DNA of 64,000 bases, taken from positions 48,508,829 to 48,572,828 of the forward strand of contig OX463778.1 in NCBI GenBank assembly GCA_949825025.1. Direction: 5' to 3'. Positions 19,379 to 32,880 of the stretch are shown in pieces. The position numbers were made by a program, and so were the translations under genes. Positions within the stretch are counted from its first letter, which is position 1; every line of letters starts with the position of its first letter. A model generated the notes under the pieces. The model saw only the letters and a list, made by a program, of their open reading frames with translations. It was not told where the DNA came from and did not search any database. This DNA comes from Siphlonurus alternatus. Taxonomy: Eukaryota; Arthropoda; Insecta; Ephemeroptera; Siphlonuridae.

Positions 19379-21435
19379 CACCACATATCATACATGTATT
19401 AATTAATAATATTGAAAAATCTAAAAAAAAAAAAATCAATAGCATACTATATTGTCTCTAAGTAACTAATGTTATACATATCACGAGTATATGAAATAAG
19501 AACTAAAGAATGATTGTACAGTACATACTGAATTTCTATGCACCCGCCTGTAATATATTTAAAAAAAATTATTATTGATAAAACATTATTGCTGTTTAAA
19601 AATGCAATTCATATAATGGAAATGATTATTAGAGCAGAAAATAATCACTCTACGATACATGATATAAACTGAATAGGGTATCCGGCGGTGCATTTCTAAC
19701 GTTTATGAATTCCATTGTACTTTGTACAACATTAGATTCAAGCATAATGTTATGTATTAATTTTTGTACTCTAACTTAGATCTTACTTTTTACAGTATTT
19801 TTTCTTAAAATAAAATAGTCCTAGGTATGCCTCAATATCACAAAAATAGTTTATCAAAGCCGAGAAAAGACCGGCGGATACACATATTACATTGTTATGG
19901 ATTTACAATATTGTGGACCACAACATACATACTGCCTTCGTATCGTATCATATGGTATTGTATGATTTTTGATGATAAATGTTTAAACCGGTTCTAATTG
20001 AGAAACGTACGATCGCATGCGATATGATACGAAGTTGTGTGCGTGCGTATACTTGATCGCATAGGTTTTTAATTTTTTTATCACAAGTTGCGAACTCATG
20101 CGATTCTGTGTGCGACAGCCCTTAAACGTTTTGTATAATATGGTCATTTGACAATCTGCGTTGGAATATTAAAATATTAAAATTGTTCCCCTTGAAGTAT
20201 GCAAATTGTTAAACACCCAAACGACACAGGTTGCATTCACAACACGGCAAGGTGACGCTTACAATTATAGTTCTAAACTTTAATTGGACACATATTATTG
20301 AAAGGATTTTTGTTTGCAATGGTTGAAATTTTGAGTGAATTATATCACAGATACTGTAAATTCAATAATTTGTTTTTAAAAACTGCTATATAAAAAATGA
20401 AAGTGCGGACATTTGATTCAATAAAACACAATAAAAATGTTCCATGTATTGTTTAATGAAATATTTTATAAATGAAATTGTTGTGGTGATTTTCTCCAAG
20501 TTCTGACAATCTGCTGACACACGAGAGTGGCCTTCAGAAACGTGCCGTTCAATGTAGCAGCTAATCACCCCCAATATTGATCACATCTCCATCAGTCTTT
20601 GTTGGTGACCTAAACCACCCCCTTTAGTATCCTCTTGTCAGAGCCAATCGAAAATCGCTCACCAACAGAAATAATCAACTTAAAGTCAAAATTATTTTCA
20701 TCATTTCTTATAACGGCTGTTGATTTCTATAATTGATATAAGTTTTCTTTTTTTGCTGACTTTAGCAATATTATTACTATTTAAGTGAAAAAAATAATAA
20801 AAAAAAATAAATGTTTTTTTCTTATATATTTGTAGTGAATCACTAGGAATTAAGTTTATACTGACTTTATTATTCAAGCAAATCCTTAAGAATAGCAATG
20901 TTGGTGGTTGTGGCAGCAGTTGAAAATTCAGCAAGCTGGAGTTTAAAACACATTTGCATATTAAAGATAAAAGTCTTTACTGTCTTTTTTTGCAAGTTGG
21001 CTATTTTAAGTTCTCTTTTTATTCCTGTTGCATGTTATAATTGCGATAACTTAACAAACTTGAATACACTTTTCTGTATAACGAAATGTTTTTTATGCTG
21101 GATGACATTCAATTATTAATTTTATGTTATTAAATTTGAAATTTTAAAACACAAGCATATACAATAAAGAATAAAAACTTCATGATGTAATGATGAACAA
21201 ATTTATTGTAAAAGTGTAGTATATTGCTGCACCATTTTTTTTTCTTCATTTTTTCAGTGTATAAAAGCTTTTTAAACACATGTAGTGTAACAGCTTCATA
21301 ACATGTATATTGCTGGTAATAATGAGCAAAGAAAAGCATAAATAATGTCACTTATTACTGAGGCTGTAATTTATAGAAAAGAATTGTTGAGTCAGAAAGG
21401 ACATAACATTTGTTACTGTAGAATTGAAAAGAGGA
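19379..21435. other. Spacer with weak inverted structures
   Basis: GTATCCGGCGGT near 19679 and ACCGGCGGATAC near 19870 could be imperfect termini of a 200-bp MITE. A pair of ATATGATACGAAG-type inverted motifs (19935-19953 and 20022-20034) surrounds the 12-bp palindrome ATCGCATGCGAT (20012-20023). TGTTGGTGACC and GCTCACCAACA (about 20600-20665) form a short stem. No gene is seen. Confidence 0.35.
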
Positions 21436-21520
21436 TACCAAATTATGCAGATTATGCTACTCTGATTATTTTCAGACTTCTTAAAACCAGGGGACTATTC
21501 TTAAAAAAATATTGAAAGTA
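21436..21520 (+). mobile_element. Degraded arm of the 14.7-kb hairpin family
   Basis: ATGCAGATTATGCTACTCTGATTATTTTCAGACTTCTTAAAACCAGGG followed by AAAAATATTGAAAGT (in parts) follows the arm sequence at 14900-14970 and 36375-36440. Only one arm is recognisable. Confidence 0.55.
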
Positions 21521-22428
21521 TATAGAGAGAAGCGTCAATACGCTCTCTTTAATCTCTTTAATAAAACGATACGTCCTATAAAAGGAGCGTGGGTTCAAAC
21601 CTGAACCTGAATAACTCTTTAGCAATACTTCCTGGCCTCTAAAAAATCTAATATAAATAATATTTATAATTTAGTGCAACCCTGTATTTATTTCTGTCAT
21701 AAATCATTTCCATGAAGGTTGTTCAATAATTTTTGGGTATAAAAATCTTTATATTTCTACAAACATGTACTTTTTTATTCATAGAAACAAGTTTATATAC
21801 AAAACTTTACATTAAAATCAAACATTAATAACTTTTTTTTTATCTTTTTAATACTCTTTTTCTTACTAGTACAATAATAGTATCAATAAAATTTGTCAAT
21901 TGTTTTTCCCAAGTACAATGTGTTAATATCATAAGTTTTTGCATAATGTCATCGCTATAAAAAATTCATTTTTTTTATTTTTTATTTTATTTTTTATACC
22001 TTTCGCAAACTTGCTACTTAAATGATGACTCTTATTAAGCCAGACAAAAATTTGAAAGTAGTTTTAATATAATTAAAATTAAATCTAGTTACTTTTATTC
22101 CATTTACACACTTCAGAACATACCAGCAAAAAATAAACGAACTTAGAACTTGATAAAATTAAAAAAAAAGTCACCTTTGACTTTCAGCTCCGTGGCAACT
22201 TTGTCAACTCCTCTCCGGCAAACGGCGGGCTGTCGTCAAGACAATGGTGAGGTGTGACGTCACAGGCGAGATATTGAGGGGGAAAAGGAGATGAACAAAG
22301 TGTAATGCGAGTAAACCTGCTTTGCTCTTTGTATTTAATGTATAAACAGAGTTAAACAGCTTTAAAAGTTCCTTCCTGTTTCTAGATTTTCTAGCAAACA
22401 CAAACGTACAGATTTAACTGCATACCTT

Positions 22429-22432
<4 letters not shown>
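21521..22432. other. Spacer, one GC-richer patch
   Basis: AT-rich DNA. A patch at 22180-22290 includes TGACGTCA (22255-22262) within TGTGACGTCACA, a 12-bp palindrome. No gene is seen. Confidence 0.5.

Positions 22433-22506
<74 letters not shown>
22433..22506. repeat. (TC)n microsatellite
   Basis: About 37 uninterrupted TC units. The Arg-Glu frames on the minus strand are repeat shadows. Confidence 0.97.
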
Positions 22507-22510
<4 letters not shown>

Positions 22511-24021
22511 CTCTCTTGCTGTCTCTTCTGCCATGACCTTTGTCTGCTGGACCCAACGATTGTTTCTGCTAATCATGTTGCTGGGAGTGAGAGAGAGAAG
22601 AGAGGATTAGTTTTTAAGGGCAACGATAAACGTAAAGACAGTGTGAATTTGTTGAAAGTTTTAGTTAGTAGTTGAAAGATTTTCAACATATATATACAAG
22701 TTTTAAAGACCCAAAGTTCTGAGCTGAAAAAAAAAACTTTTCATCTATTTCATTATATATTATGTAATGAAAGGCAACGCTAGCAAGCACATGATGAAAC
22801 TTGGTACTTATTTAATCCTCTTCAACATTGCAAACTATATAAAGAGCCACGCACAAAACTTTATAATCTTGATAGCAGGTATAAAGACTGAGTAATGGCC
22901 AAACCAATCGTGATCTGAAAACCCAACTTCACACCCAAAATTATAAGTTGCGATGAAAATTTATTGCTCCATGATGTTTCGTAGTGAAATTCTATTTTTT
23001 TCTTTTCTTTATTTTATTCTATATATGGATGGTAATTTGATCGTAATTTAATTTCTTCTTTCTTCTTTCTTCTAAAATAGATTTTTGATCATATTATTTG
23101 TAAGGTTATATAAATACCTGCTTTGCAAAATAAAATCAATGTTTGGGCATTAGAGATATCGTGGTACCTATGATTTTTTTATTTAATATTTTGGGTATAA
23201 ACACTCGGACGTCACAGCCATGTAAATAATATTGCATATAAAAAATCATAATGTCAATTACATGAAGATGTCGCAAAAATTTGGAGCACGATTTTCAGAG
23301 TTTTTTAGAAAGCAAAAAAACTGAAAAAATTACTTGAAGTCCTTAATTGTCTATCCAAAATAATAAGCAAAGAGTTCATACGATTCTTCACAATAATTTT
23401 CAAATACGTGATCTTAACACCATATATGGAATTGATTTATGACACTAATTGATTTTCTTTGTTGATAAATAGGGCTGTGATCAATAAAAGAGCAATAAAA
23501 TTTAGACTCTGCTTCAGTGTTGTGATTTTCTTATTGCAATTCTAATGTTAATTTAAAATATAATGATTTTTAAATGTGACATTTGATTTTTAATTCCAAT
23601 TTCCTACTATAATTCACAACAATAAAAAAAATTAAGCTACAAGGTTCTTCTTAGAACAAGCAAAAATACAAAATTTTCTTTTTGAACTTAATCTTATATT
23701 GTAATAATAAAGTACTGTTTGGAGTGCTTCATCTTATTATAATTCTTTATATATATTTTTTTATCATTATTAATAGAGTCGACCAAAACAACATCATCAT
23801 GTTGATTATACATGAAAATATCTTGTTATAAATTTTAATTAGTATTATTATAAATAGGCTTATATTGTTGGGAGTTGTGAGTAAGACAAATTAGAGATAC
23901 ACGGTCGACCCTTCCCTGTCAGGCTTATGTTTCGTGTGTGTTGCTTGCTGAGTAAACCCGCCTCTGCATGTATGAAGAAACTGAACTCAGCGTCGCTCAT
24001 ACAAGCTATAGACTTGAGGTC
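22507..24021. other. Spacer, no gene seen
   Basis: AT-rich DNA with poly-A and TTCTTT-type patches. A short GC-richer stretch at 23900-24020 leads into the SINE. Confidence 0.55.
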
Positions 24022-24410
24022 GAGCGTGGCGCAGTGCGTTGACCGGTTCTCGTTAGATCACCGAAGTCAGGCTACGTCGAGCGTGGTTAGTACTTGGATG
24101 GGTGACCGTTTCAAGTAAAAAATACGCTGCTCCCTCCCTGGGGTAAATTCGTCTCGCTTTCCACCCAGTGCAGTGATGCACTTGTGTGTGGTTCCCCAGG
24201 CTTTGGACATCGCTTTGGTCCATTGAGAAAAAGTAGAGGTGTCCGTCCTGACTGAGGTTTTCCACGGTTCCCTCAGTCTCACCTCAGCGAATGCTGGGAC
24301 GCGTAAGCATGCAGGCCGTGGCCACTATCCGTTCCCTACCTTATCCCTACCCAGTACCCCGCCGCGAGCTGTAAGCTCTTAGGGGTGTATCCTTGTAAAA
24401 AAAAAAAATA
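24022..24410 (+). mobile_element. 5S rRNA-derived SINE, copy C (full length)
   Basis: The head starts GAGCGTGGCGCAGTGCGTTG and contains GATCACCGAAGTCAGGCTAC and GTGGTTAGTACTTGGATGGG, the 5S rRNA internal control region. The body has CTGGGGTAAATTCGTCTCGC and GTGGTTCCCCAGGCTTTGGA. The core is GTCCTGACTGAGGTTTTCCA then GGTTCCCTCAGTCTCACCTC. The 3' part has CCCTACCCAGTACCCCGCCG and ends in an A-run (about 24397-24408). At about 390 bp it is the best reference copy in the window. The first 5S bases (the 5' stem) are not kept, as usual for SINE heads that have diverged. Confidence 0.92.
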
Positions 24411-26785
24411 TATAAATTTACCCTGAAATTAACTCAAATTTAAGCAAATTTTAATTCTTGTTTTACATGACAGTATAGATCAAGATATTGAAATTTCTGT
24501 AAAGTTACAGGGTAATTGAAAGGTATATGGTAAAATGAGAAACTTATTATAAATAATGTTGGTGAGTCTTAATTTTGTATTTATGGGTGTATTTTTATTT
24601 TAAACGTTGTTGATTTTATTTATAATATACCCTAGAAGAATCTTAATTACTCACTCTCAAAAGAAGGCTATAGAAAAGCCTTTCTGTTCAGAAAGTTGTC
24701 TTACTATCCTTAAGATTAAAGGACAGAGGAATATAGATTACGAATTTACTATTAGTTAAAGAAGTGACTGAATTTCTTAGTTTTCAGTTTTTGCCAATGA
24801 GAAGATACTTTGAAGATAATATCTACCAATGGCTGATTATTTTTTAATCATGAGTAAGGTTGAGATACATTTGGCGTTTAGAGTACAGTACGTAATAAAT
24901 CGAAGTAGTTAGAAATGTAATTTTTCCTTTCAATTTAGAAATTTTTAATCATGGTTACTTAGGACTTTTTTTTTAATATTTCAAAGTACAAAATTAGTAA
25001 ATATGAGTGCCAGAAAATGAATACTTTGGATATTTCAGCGACGAGCAAATTAAAAATTCCATTTAATTTTTTTTTTAAATTTTTATTATCATCATTATTT
25101 TGACACCAAAGTGCTCCAAGAACTTAAGTCGTTTTGTTATTATAAAAAATTGTAAAATGACACAGTAAGCTTTAATTTGACACTTTCACTTTTCACTGAT
25201 ATCATTAGAAATTACATGAATTTGTGCCGTATTTTTAAAATTTGAAAGTTTGTAACGAGTTCGAAAATTCCAAATGTGATTTATCATATCCAGGCTGTAG
25301 TAATAATCTCTGCATATGCGCGATATACAATGTTTACAACAAATACATTTTTCAGTGTTATTTTAAAAAGTAGAGAACTATATTATAAAATAAAAACTCC
25401 CACAATTAAGAAATAATTTAATTGTGTTTCGAGTGCAGTGAATAAATTGTTATGTCGAAATTTACTGAAGCAAATATTGCGTATTAATAGGGTTCTTATT
25501 TTTTTTTGTAATATAGGTATTACAAAGGAAAAGTTAGCGCATTTTAAATTTATCCGTTTGAATAAACTTGTTATATTTTAATATATTACTATAGCTTTGA
25601 AACAGTATTAAATTCATCATTCAAGTTTACTCATTGTAAATATATATGAAATCATTATATTTAACAGGGTGTATGAAACAGAATACACGTTTTTTTTTAA
25701 AGTATAAAGCAATATTATAAGTTTATTCATTATAATTTTATTGTATTACATTATTTAAGTTTATCTTTACAATTGCAGTAACTTGTTATAAAAATTGTAA
25801 TTTTAATGATTAAATTTGTAATGCAGAAGTTGTATTGTTATTAATAATATTGTTTCGTTTAATATTTTATCAATGCTTTAAATTAAAGGTTTATATATAC
25901 GAGAAAATGTTTTGAAGTGTGAAATTAAAATATTTTGCCTTTACAGAAACATAACAAAAAAATGTATGTCTTTACTACAAATATAATATATATAATAATC
26001 AATATTTAGTTAGTATTAATTACCAATTAAAATATTATCACAATATGATATTAAGAGAAGTTATTAATATTTATAATATCTGGTTTGGAAATGATTATAT
26101 AATTGTGTTTAACAATTGAAGATAAATAATATACAGTAAATACATAAATAGGCGGGTTCTTCATTTTATACAATCACAAATGTTTCATAACTTGTGGCCA
26201 TCGCATCTGACTGTAGTAATTTGCAGACCCTCACATGGGTAGGTTTGTAGTGGAGGACATCAGTGGAGGTTTGTGACGTCAGAAATATGATAAGTGGTAC
26301 AGACTTTATGATGGCTTGATGATAAGTAATTAATGTATTTCACGAAATATTAGTCTTATCATGCCTTATTGGCAAATGCTGGTGTATAAATTCACTTATA
26401 CACAAGAAAATAACAGCATGAAAAGAAAAATTGAAGCAACGTTTCATAATTTTTTATGAATGTAACTAAATTAAAATTACATGAATATTCTAAAAACAAT
26501 TATATGCAGATACGATTCATTCTTTTTTATATATGTTTAATTAAACTTAATATTCATACTTCTTGAAGTTATTTTATAAGTTTAAGTTCTTTCACATATT
26601 CAACATGCATTTTAATTTATTTAATGAGAAAAATGCACATATCAAGTACGTTATTAAAATTAATTTCATGAAGAATAACTTGGAATGAATTAACGCGCAG
26701 GAATGGAAATATGATAATTAAATAAATTTATACTTTTGTTCCATCTTCAGCTAACAATCATTGTTATTTTCAGTATTTTATGCAC
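24411..26785. other. AT-rich spacer, no gene seen
   Basis: Long very AT-rich stretch. A patch at 26200-26285 contains TGACGTCA (26274-26281). No ORF or repeat structure of note. Confidence 0.6.
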
Positions 26786-26905
26786 TTAAGGTAGAGATAA
26801 TACGGATCAGCTGACCCAATGCTAAAAAAATCCCATTCTTGAAAATTATAAAAAAATAAATGTTGTCCTCTACATCCCCTATCAGTAGCTAAAATAATAA
26901 AGAAA
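26786..26905 (+). mobile_element. Degraded arm of the TTAA hairpin family
   Basis: TTAAGGTAGAGATAA..., CCCAATGCTAAAAAAATCCC, GAAAATTATAAAAAAATAAA, TGTTGTCCTCTACAT and CAGTAGCTAAAAT follow the left arm of the 1912-2287 element in the same order, with TTAA at 26786-26789. The second arm is not recognisable. Confidence 0.7.
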
Positions 26906-29480
26906 TATAATCAATAATAAAAAAACGATAGAAAATTAATACAATTATGTATGCTCTGATGGTTTTTAATATATGCAGCTCATAAGATTAACATGATTAT
27001 TCATCGTCAAAGTATACATAGTTCTCATGGATCACACATCAGCAATGTAAGCAAACTTGGTCCACGTGCGCATGTGGGTTTCCTGTTACTCGGTCAGTGG
27101 AGTGACGAAGGGTGACCGGGCTAGGATGAGACCATTGATCAGCAGCCACCAAGACATAGGGGGTCCACCTGCATTACATAACCTCAGTGTAACTCTCGCA
27201 AATCGATCAGAACAAGTCGCAACACTATATGAATTAAATGTACTTGCAAATTTTGTCACTTTGATTAATTATGATGAATTAACTCCAATTTGTAAAGTAA
27301 ATGACACAGATTTACAAAAATCAACGTTTAACTTTATCAAAATATTAAAAATGGTATCCTAAATTAAATTATTTTAAAGCATAATTGAAGATTTACGGTA
27401 TTTATGAACAACAGCCTCTATTATGGTTTTTTACCCGGAGTATCAAGACACAACATAATTTTATACCTGAGGCAAACGTTAGCCTGAGCCGTGAGGTATG
27501 TATTGTTATGGATCACACAGGATATGCAGACAAAGAATTGTACAGAGCTCACATTTGAATAAGCACATGCAATAGCAGCCAATCCAAATTTATTGAATAT
27601 CAGTTTGCTCTTAAATATTTTTAAATAGAATGAAATTAATACTGTAAAATATATAGCTATTATTCAATTTGATAAAAAAACATACGTCTTTAATTATTTC
27701 ATACTCCAATAATGAACCCTCTAATGAATTTTTTAAAATGCAAATAAAATTTCAAATACGCGTATTAAAAAAATGATCAATTTATTTCAACAGTTACGCT
27801 TTACGCTAACAATTTTTTTTAATTATTTCACAAGAAAAAGAGTTGTTATCAATAAATCTTGAAATTTAATGAAATTAGTGAACTTCTCGAGAGATAAGAG
27901 TTGAAGAAATTTAATAACACGTTGTAATTGGAAGGAGAAGGAGATTCTGCTAAGATATCCGGTGATGTTGATAATTTTATTGTCATCATTTAATTATTTT
28001 TGTTACCTTTTTTGATTTTCTAAAAGATACTTAATTAACATTTAAACTAAATGTATATATGTATTATATAAATTTTTTAATATTGTAATCATATAGTCAT
28101 TGTATAATATATATATAGCTGTCTTATAATATTGATTAAAAATAGAAACAAAAAATACGACAGTGTCTGTGAAGCGATCTTGTTATGGACGTTTCGACTC
28201 AAAAAGTCTGCAAAATGTATTTTTTTATTCAATAAACTTAAACTAGCATCAACAGAATCAGATATTGAAAATACATACGAATATAATATTGGAAAATCGA
28301 TTCTCTTTGATATCAGTTTAATACTTTAAATTGTGAATTAACGACGCTGTAAGTAAACCTTTCTCTTTGTTTATCCCACAGTAGAAAAAGTGCCCTACAG
28401 CGAAATTAATTAAAAAACATACCCTTTGAAAATAACAGTTGGAATAAAACAAAATCAATTAATGTTTTTAATTAAAACGTTGAAATTTTTAAAGTTGTGA
28501 AGAAAAAATGTCAAAGGCAATTGCAAAATTATTATTTTGCCATATATTTTCCGAAAATCCATAACGAACTACATACAAAAGAGTGGATTGATTATTTAAA
28601 ACCTTGCAGTATCTTTTGATAGAATGCAACCAAAATTTAGACTGAATTATGTGAACATGTTGTCAAAAACTCCCTCACAAAAAAAAACAAACAAAAAACA
28701 ATATCATTTTATGCTTAATTTTTGTTCAAATATTTCATTCAACATTAATATTAAAAATATAACTCTCCAGATTTTTTATTTTATCGTTGTGTACCATTTA
28801 TAATAATCGACACATTAAAATGTAAAGTAATAAATAATGCAAAGTACGAATGTAGTGATGCAAAATTATATAGACCAGGCAAATCTGCATAACTGTGCCA
28901 AACGAACTGACAGCAAATAAAGGCAAGCATGGGCACAAGCGACTGTATATTATATGCTGGAAACACTGTAGCTAGCATCTATATGTTTTGTTACTTCCCG
29001 TCGTTTGTTGTTAGTTCTTACACCCATGTCAATTATTTTACATTTTGCACGCTATCATCGGTGTGTAATGAGCATAATTATAGTGAAATTATTACTGCTG
29101 TAAGTAAAAAATGTAAATTTTAGTTTTAAAAACTGCATCAGATATATGAAACTTTTTCCATGATTATTTTCCTCCAAACATATAATAAATTCAACGCTAA
29201 AAACATTATGTTTATTTTAACAGTATATTTTATTGGAAAATGTTACATCATAAAATCATGAAGAAACATAATACTGTAACCATAAATATTATATGATTAT
29301 ATGAACTAGTAATATATACACTATATGATAGCAGAAACACGCTCTATATAATATATATATTATTATATGTAATACATATCGGAGAGCAATAATTATGAAT
29401 AATAATTGGGTCATGAATGTTGAAGTCAGTTTGCCTTCTGTTACTGTATATGAGCCAAGTTTTTGCATATATGATGTAGT
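26906..29480. other. AT-rich spacer, one GC-richer patch
   Basis: A patch at 27050-27200 holds a 101-codon frame without a recognisable domain. ATGGATCACACA occurs at both about 27028 and 27508. Otherwise nothing is seen. Confidence 0.5.
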
Positions 29481-32400
29481 GGCGACCAGGATAACCCTTT
29501 CACACGCAAACTGGGGGCTTGCCTTTACGGTCGGGCTATGTTTCTTGCTCGTTGGCTAGCAAAGGGGGCCCCCGGTGCAATCCCGCGACTCATTTGTTAC
29601 GCTCAGAGGACTTTGTTTCATTAATCACAGATATTCATTTATCTTCGTCGTTGAATGAAGAAGCTTTCTCCTTCCTTACTGACTGGTCGTCGCAAAGTCG
29701 CGGGCTAAAGAACAAGGGGAGTTTCGTGCCACGGGCTTTTCTTGAAACATCGACCCATACAACAGAAAAAAAATGAAAGTAAAAAAAATATCCCCCTTAT
29801 AATTTTTTTTCAATACAAAAGTCTGGCACAATCTGTAGAAGAAGCAGAAGAAATTCATCATACACAGCAGAATAAAATAATAAAAATAGTATATTATATA
29901 ATAGTAAGTTGAATGCCTGTATAATATATATATATATATATAATATATAATATATATAGTATATTATTAAGCTATATATTATAGTGCAGGTTTTCTGTAA
30001 TATAAAAAGCTTTATCAATATCATTCTGCTGATGCTATTGCTATTTGAGGATTAATATATTATACTGTCATAATTGATTAGTTCTGGGAATAAGTATTAC
30101 ACGCGTATCTTTTCCCCACAGAGTATGAATAAAATCACCCTCCTTTCAACAATGTGGAACAGATCAATTTTAAGCTAAAGTAAACTGAAATAGAGTTGAT
30201 TGTCAATATTTTATAATATTAATTATAAAAGCAAATTTGAATGCATATTTTATATTTATTGCTTACTTAATATCATTCTTACTAATTTTTAATATACTAA
30301 AATTTAATAAAAAATGTCATTATGGGAGTGAAAACTTTTACAAATACGTGAACTTCTGATTTAACAGTTTAAACAATCAGTGATCATTGATCATGAACAC
30401 ATACTTTTATTTTAAGGCGCCTGGAGCTTAGGCAACTTGTTCAGCATTCAAATGACTTAATATATGAGCGGAAAAAATTGAAATTAACAATAAAGGTTAC
30501 TTTAAACGTATATAGATAAGAAAATAAGCCTTATCACCAAGTCTACTTTTTTTGCATCATTATATTATAAACAACCTAAACTAGGTGACCTATTAAAGCG
30601 CTGTTTTGATGCTAAGCAAGCCCCTGACAGTTGATGAAGCAAAGTAGAAATATATTAATTGCTGGAGTTCTCCAAGCTTTAATTTCAACTAATTCGATTC
30701 AACAGTCATACTTTTCCTCTAAATATCATCTTCAACATCATCGCTTGAACGTTCTTGATTGACTCTATAGACACTTTCAATAAGAGAGATGAGTTATCCT
30801 TTGAAATCAGTTGGACTATTAGTGCTGCAAATGTGTATATAGACAAAAAAGCTTATAAAAGACCATCCCACTGAAACTATTACAAAAAACGGTGGCAGGT
30901 AAATAAAAAGATTAAAAGTAAAGTTTGCTTTTTGTAGACTTACTTCTCTTTTTTATCATTGATAGTTTAAAATAAATTTTAATAAATTTAAATCTTTCTA
31001 ACTGATTTATGTTACATCATTTTAATTAAGTACTTCATCGTGTTTTAATATTCATCCACTACATTATCATACAAAAAAAAAACTCTGACACCTCCATACC
31101 GTAATTAAACTGTACTTTGAAGCACTTAACTAATTTCCCAAGTGAATATGATGAATACCAAGATATTGAAATATCACACAAGATATAAAAATTTATAACC
31201 TTAAATTATTACCTTAAAATATTAATAACATTTTCTATCTCAGTATTTGTATATATATAAAAATAAGCCTTCTGAGATACTACTTTTATAAAAAATAAAA
31301 TGCAAGCGTGTGGTGTTCAGCGAGTTGAAACATGTGTGGAAGAAAGACGTGTCTGAGATGAGCTCGTCTCTTATTGCCTTGTTTATGGATTCCCAGCTTG
31401 TAGTCTTCGCTCGACTCAAAAGTCTCTATCACCGTTGTCAACGTGCATCTTCTCCGTCACTTTACGTTCCACCGCAGATTTCCTTCCTGCCAGAACAATA
31501 AAACGCGCAGTCGTATCCGTCCATTCCCGCGAGGCTCTCTCAGTTCTTTCATCGTCACCACAAGCCTCGTCACCACCATTTTCCATTCTAGAAAGATATT
31601 TCTCTTTTCTACTTCGATTTTAGCCAAGAGCCAAGAAATAATTATTCATACTTTTTTTTATATATAAAAAAATATAAATTAATTTAGAAAGAACTTTTTT
31701 TTTTCTATTTCAAAAGATATATGGCAAATATATTCATGGAAAAATAAACATGGTATATTTGTATATTGAGAAATAAATAACAAGTTCAAGAGGTTTTTAG
31801 TTGTAATTTTCATTAGCTCAGTTTGACGATAACCAGCGATAAAAGTTCCGCTTCGTGTCCTGATCATTCCAGTGATGGAACGTCAAGTCGCGCGGAACGG
31901 TGGAGAGGAGAGGAGGCAATACAAAACTAAACCAAATTAAGTGCTCTCGAGTATTTCCCCGCAATATATTATACCATCGATGATCTTTTCTCTGATATTT
32001 ATATATATACTTTCAATTCAATCATTGAAAAACATTTTCAAGTATTACTCATAAAATAAACCTACTTTACTTCGTATTTATAACCAATACTTTAAAAAAT
32101 AAATAAATTATATTACACTTGAAAAATATGTACTGTAGCATATTGCTATATGTTTCAATTCGAGGATTTATAGTCAGAAAAAAAAAACTGATACCGAAGT
32201 AGAAATTGCCAGAGGTTAAGTTTCATGCCCTCGGGAAATATTACACTACTTTTCTAGTTGTTGAAAAGTTAGTTCGTTAGTTCATTGAACTAGGTCTATT
32301 TGGCTATCTTGTTTTCCATGAATCCAGAAATTTAACTAACTTAATATATGTTCAAATTTAACAGTACTTTATATTTATTTGAGATCATTTATCAAATGAA

Positions 32401-32880
32401 ATATTGCTTTTAAGAACAAAAAAAATCCTCAGACAGCAGCAAGGGAGGATGAAGGTAGTTGCTGGAGAACCTTTCTTCATTAAAGTCATTTTCTTTTCTG
32501 ATTTAATGGCAAAAATAAAAGGGGGATGAAAAAAAAAAGAAGTTGAACGTTTTATATTTCCAGAGAGTGCACTCTTTGGCAGAGGAACGTGAAAAGAGAG
32601 GAGAATTTTACGAGTGTAGAAAGCAGCAGATAAGGAAGATGATAGCTGGGTACACGGGTGGGTCCAGGGGAAGTTAGGGGGGGTCACACAAGGCGGCTCA
32701 AGTTATGGCCCAAGTAAGAGATGAAGCACATCGCCCCAATATCAAAGTGCCAGGCAGCTAGCATACAAGACGAAGCTCCTCACTAAAATTTGACACCATC
32801 ACCAAAGTGGTGACGTCATTTCTCGAGAATGAAGAAAAGGCAATGAACGTAAAGAGAAGCAATCATATATTCAGGACTAG
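29481..32880. other. Spacer with several GC-richer islands
   Basis: Islands lie at about 29485-29610, 31300-31600, 31830-31920 and 32560-32830. The last contains TGACGTCA (32811-32818). (TA)n lies at about 29925-29960. Frames of 60-100 codons in the islands overlap on both strands and show no domains. Confidence 0.45.

Noticed and set aside
19065..19445. 126-codon minus-strand frame
   Set aside because: It lies over the 5S-derived SINE copy B and is not coding.
24022..24140. A 5S rRNA gene
   Set aside because: Only the internal promoter region resembles 5S rRNA. The ends do not pair and the sequence is dispersed with a SINE body and tail.
29485..29610. tRNA-derived SINE head (GGTGCAATCCC as box B)
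   Set aside because: Box B is poor, there is no shared core, and there is no tail.
31310..31630. Exon in the 31.3-31.6-kb island
   Set aside because: Three overlapping frames of similar length exist and none has a domain. The frame starting at 31310 lacks an ATG.
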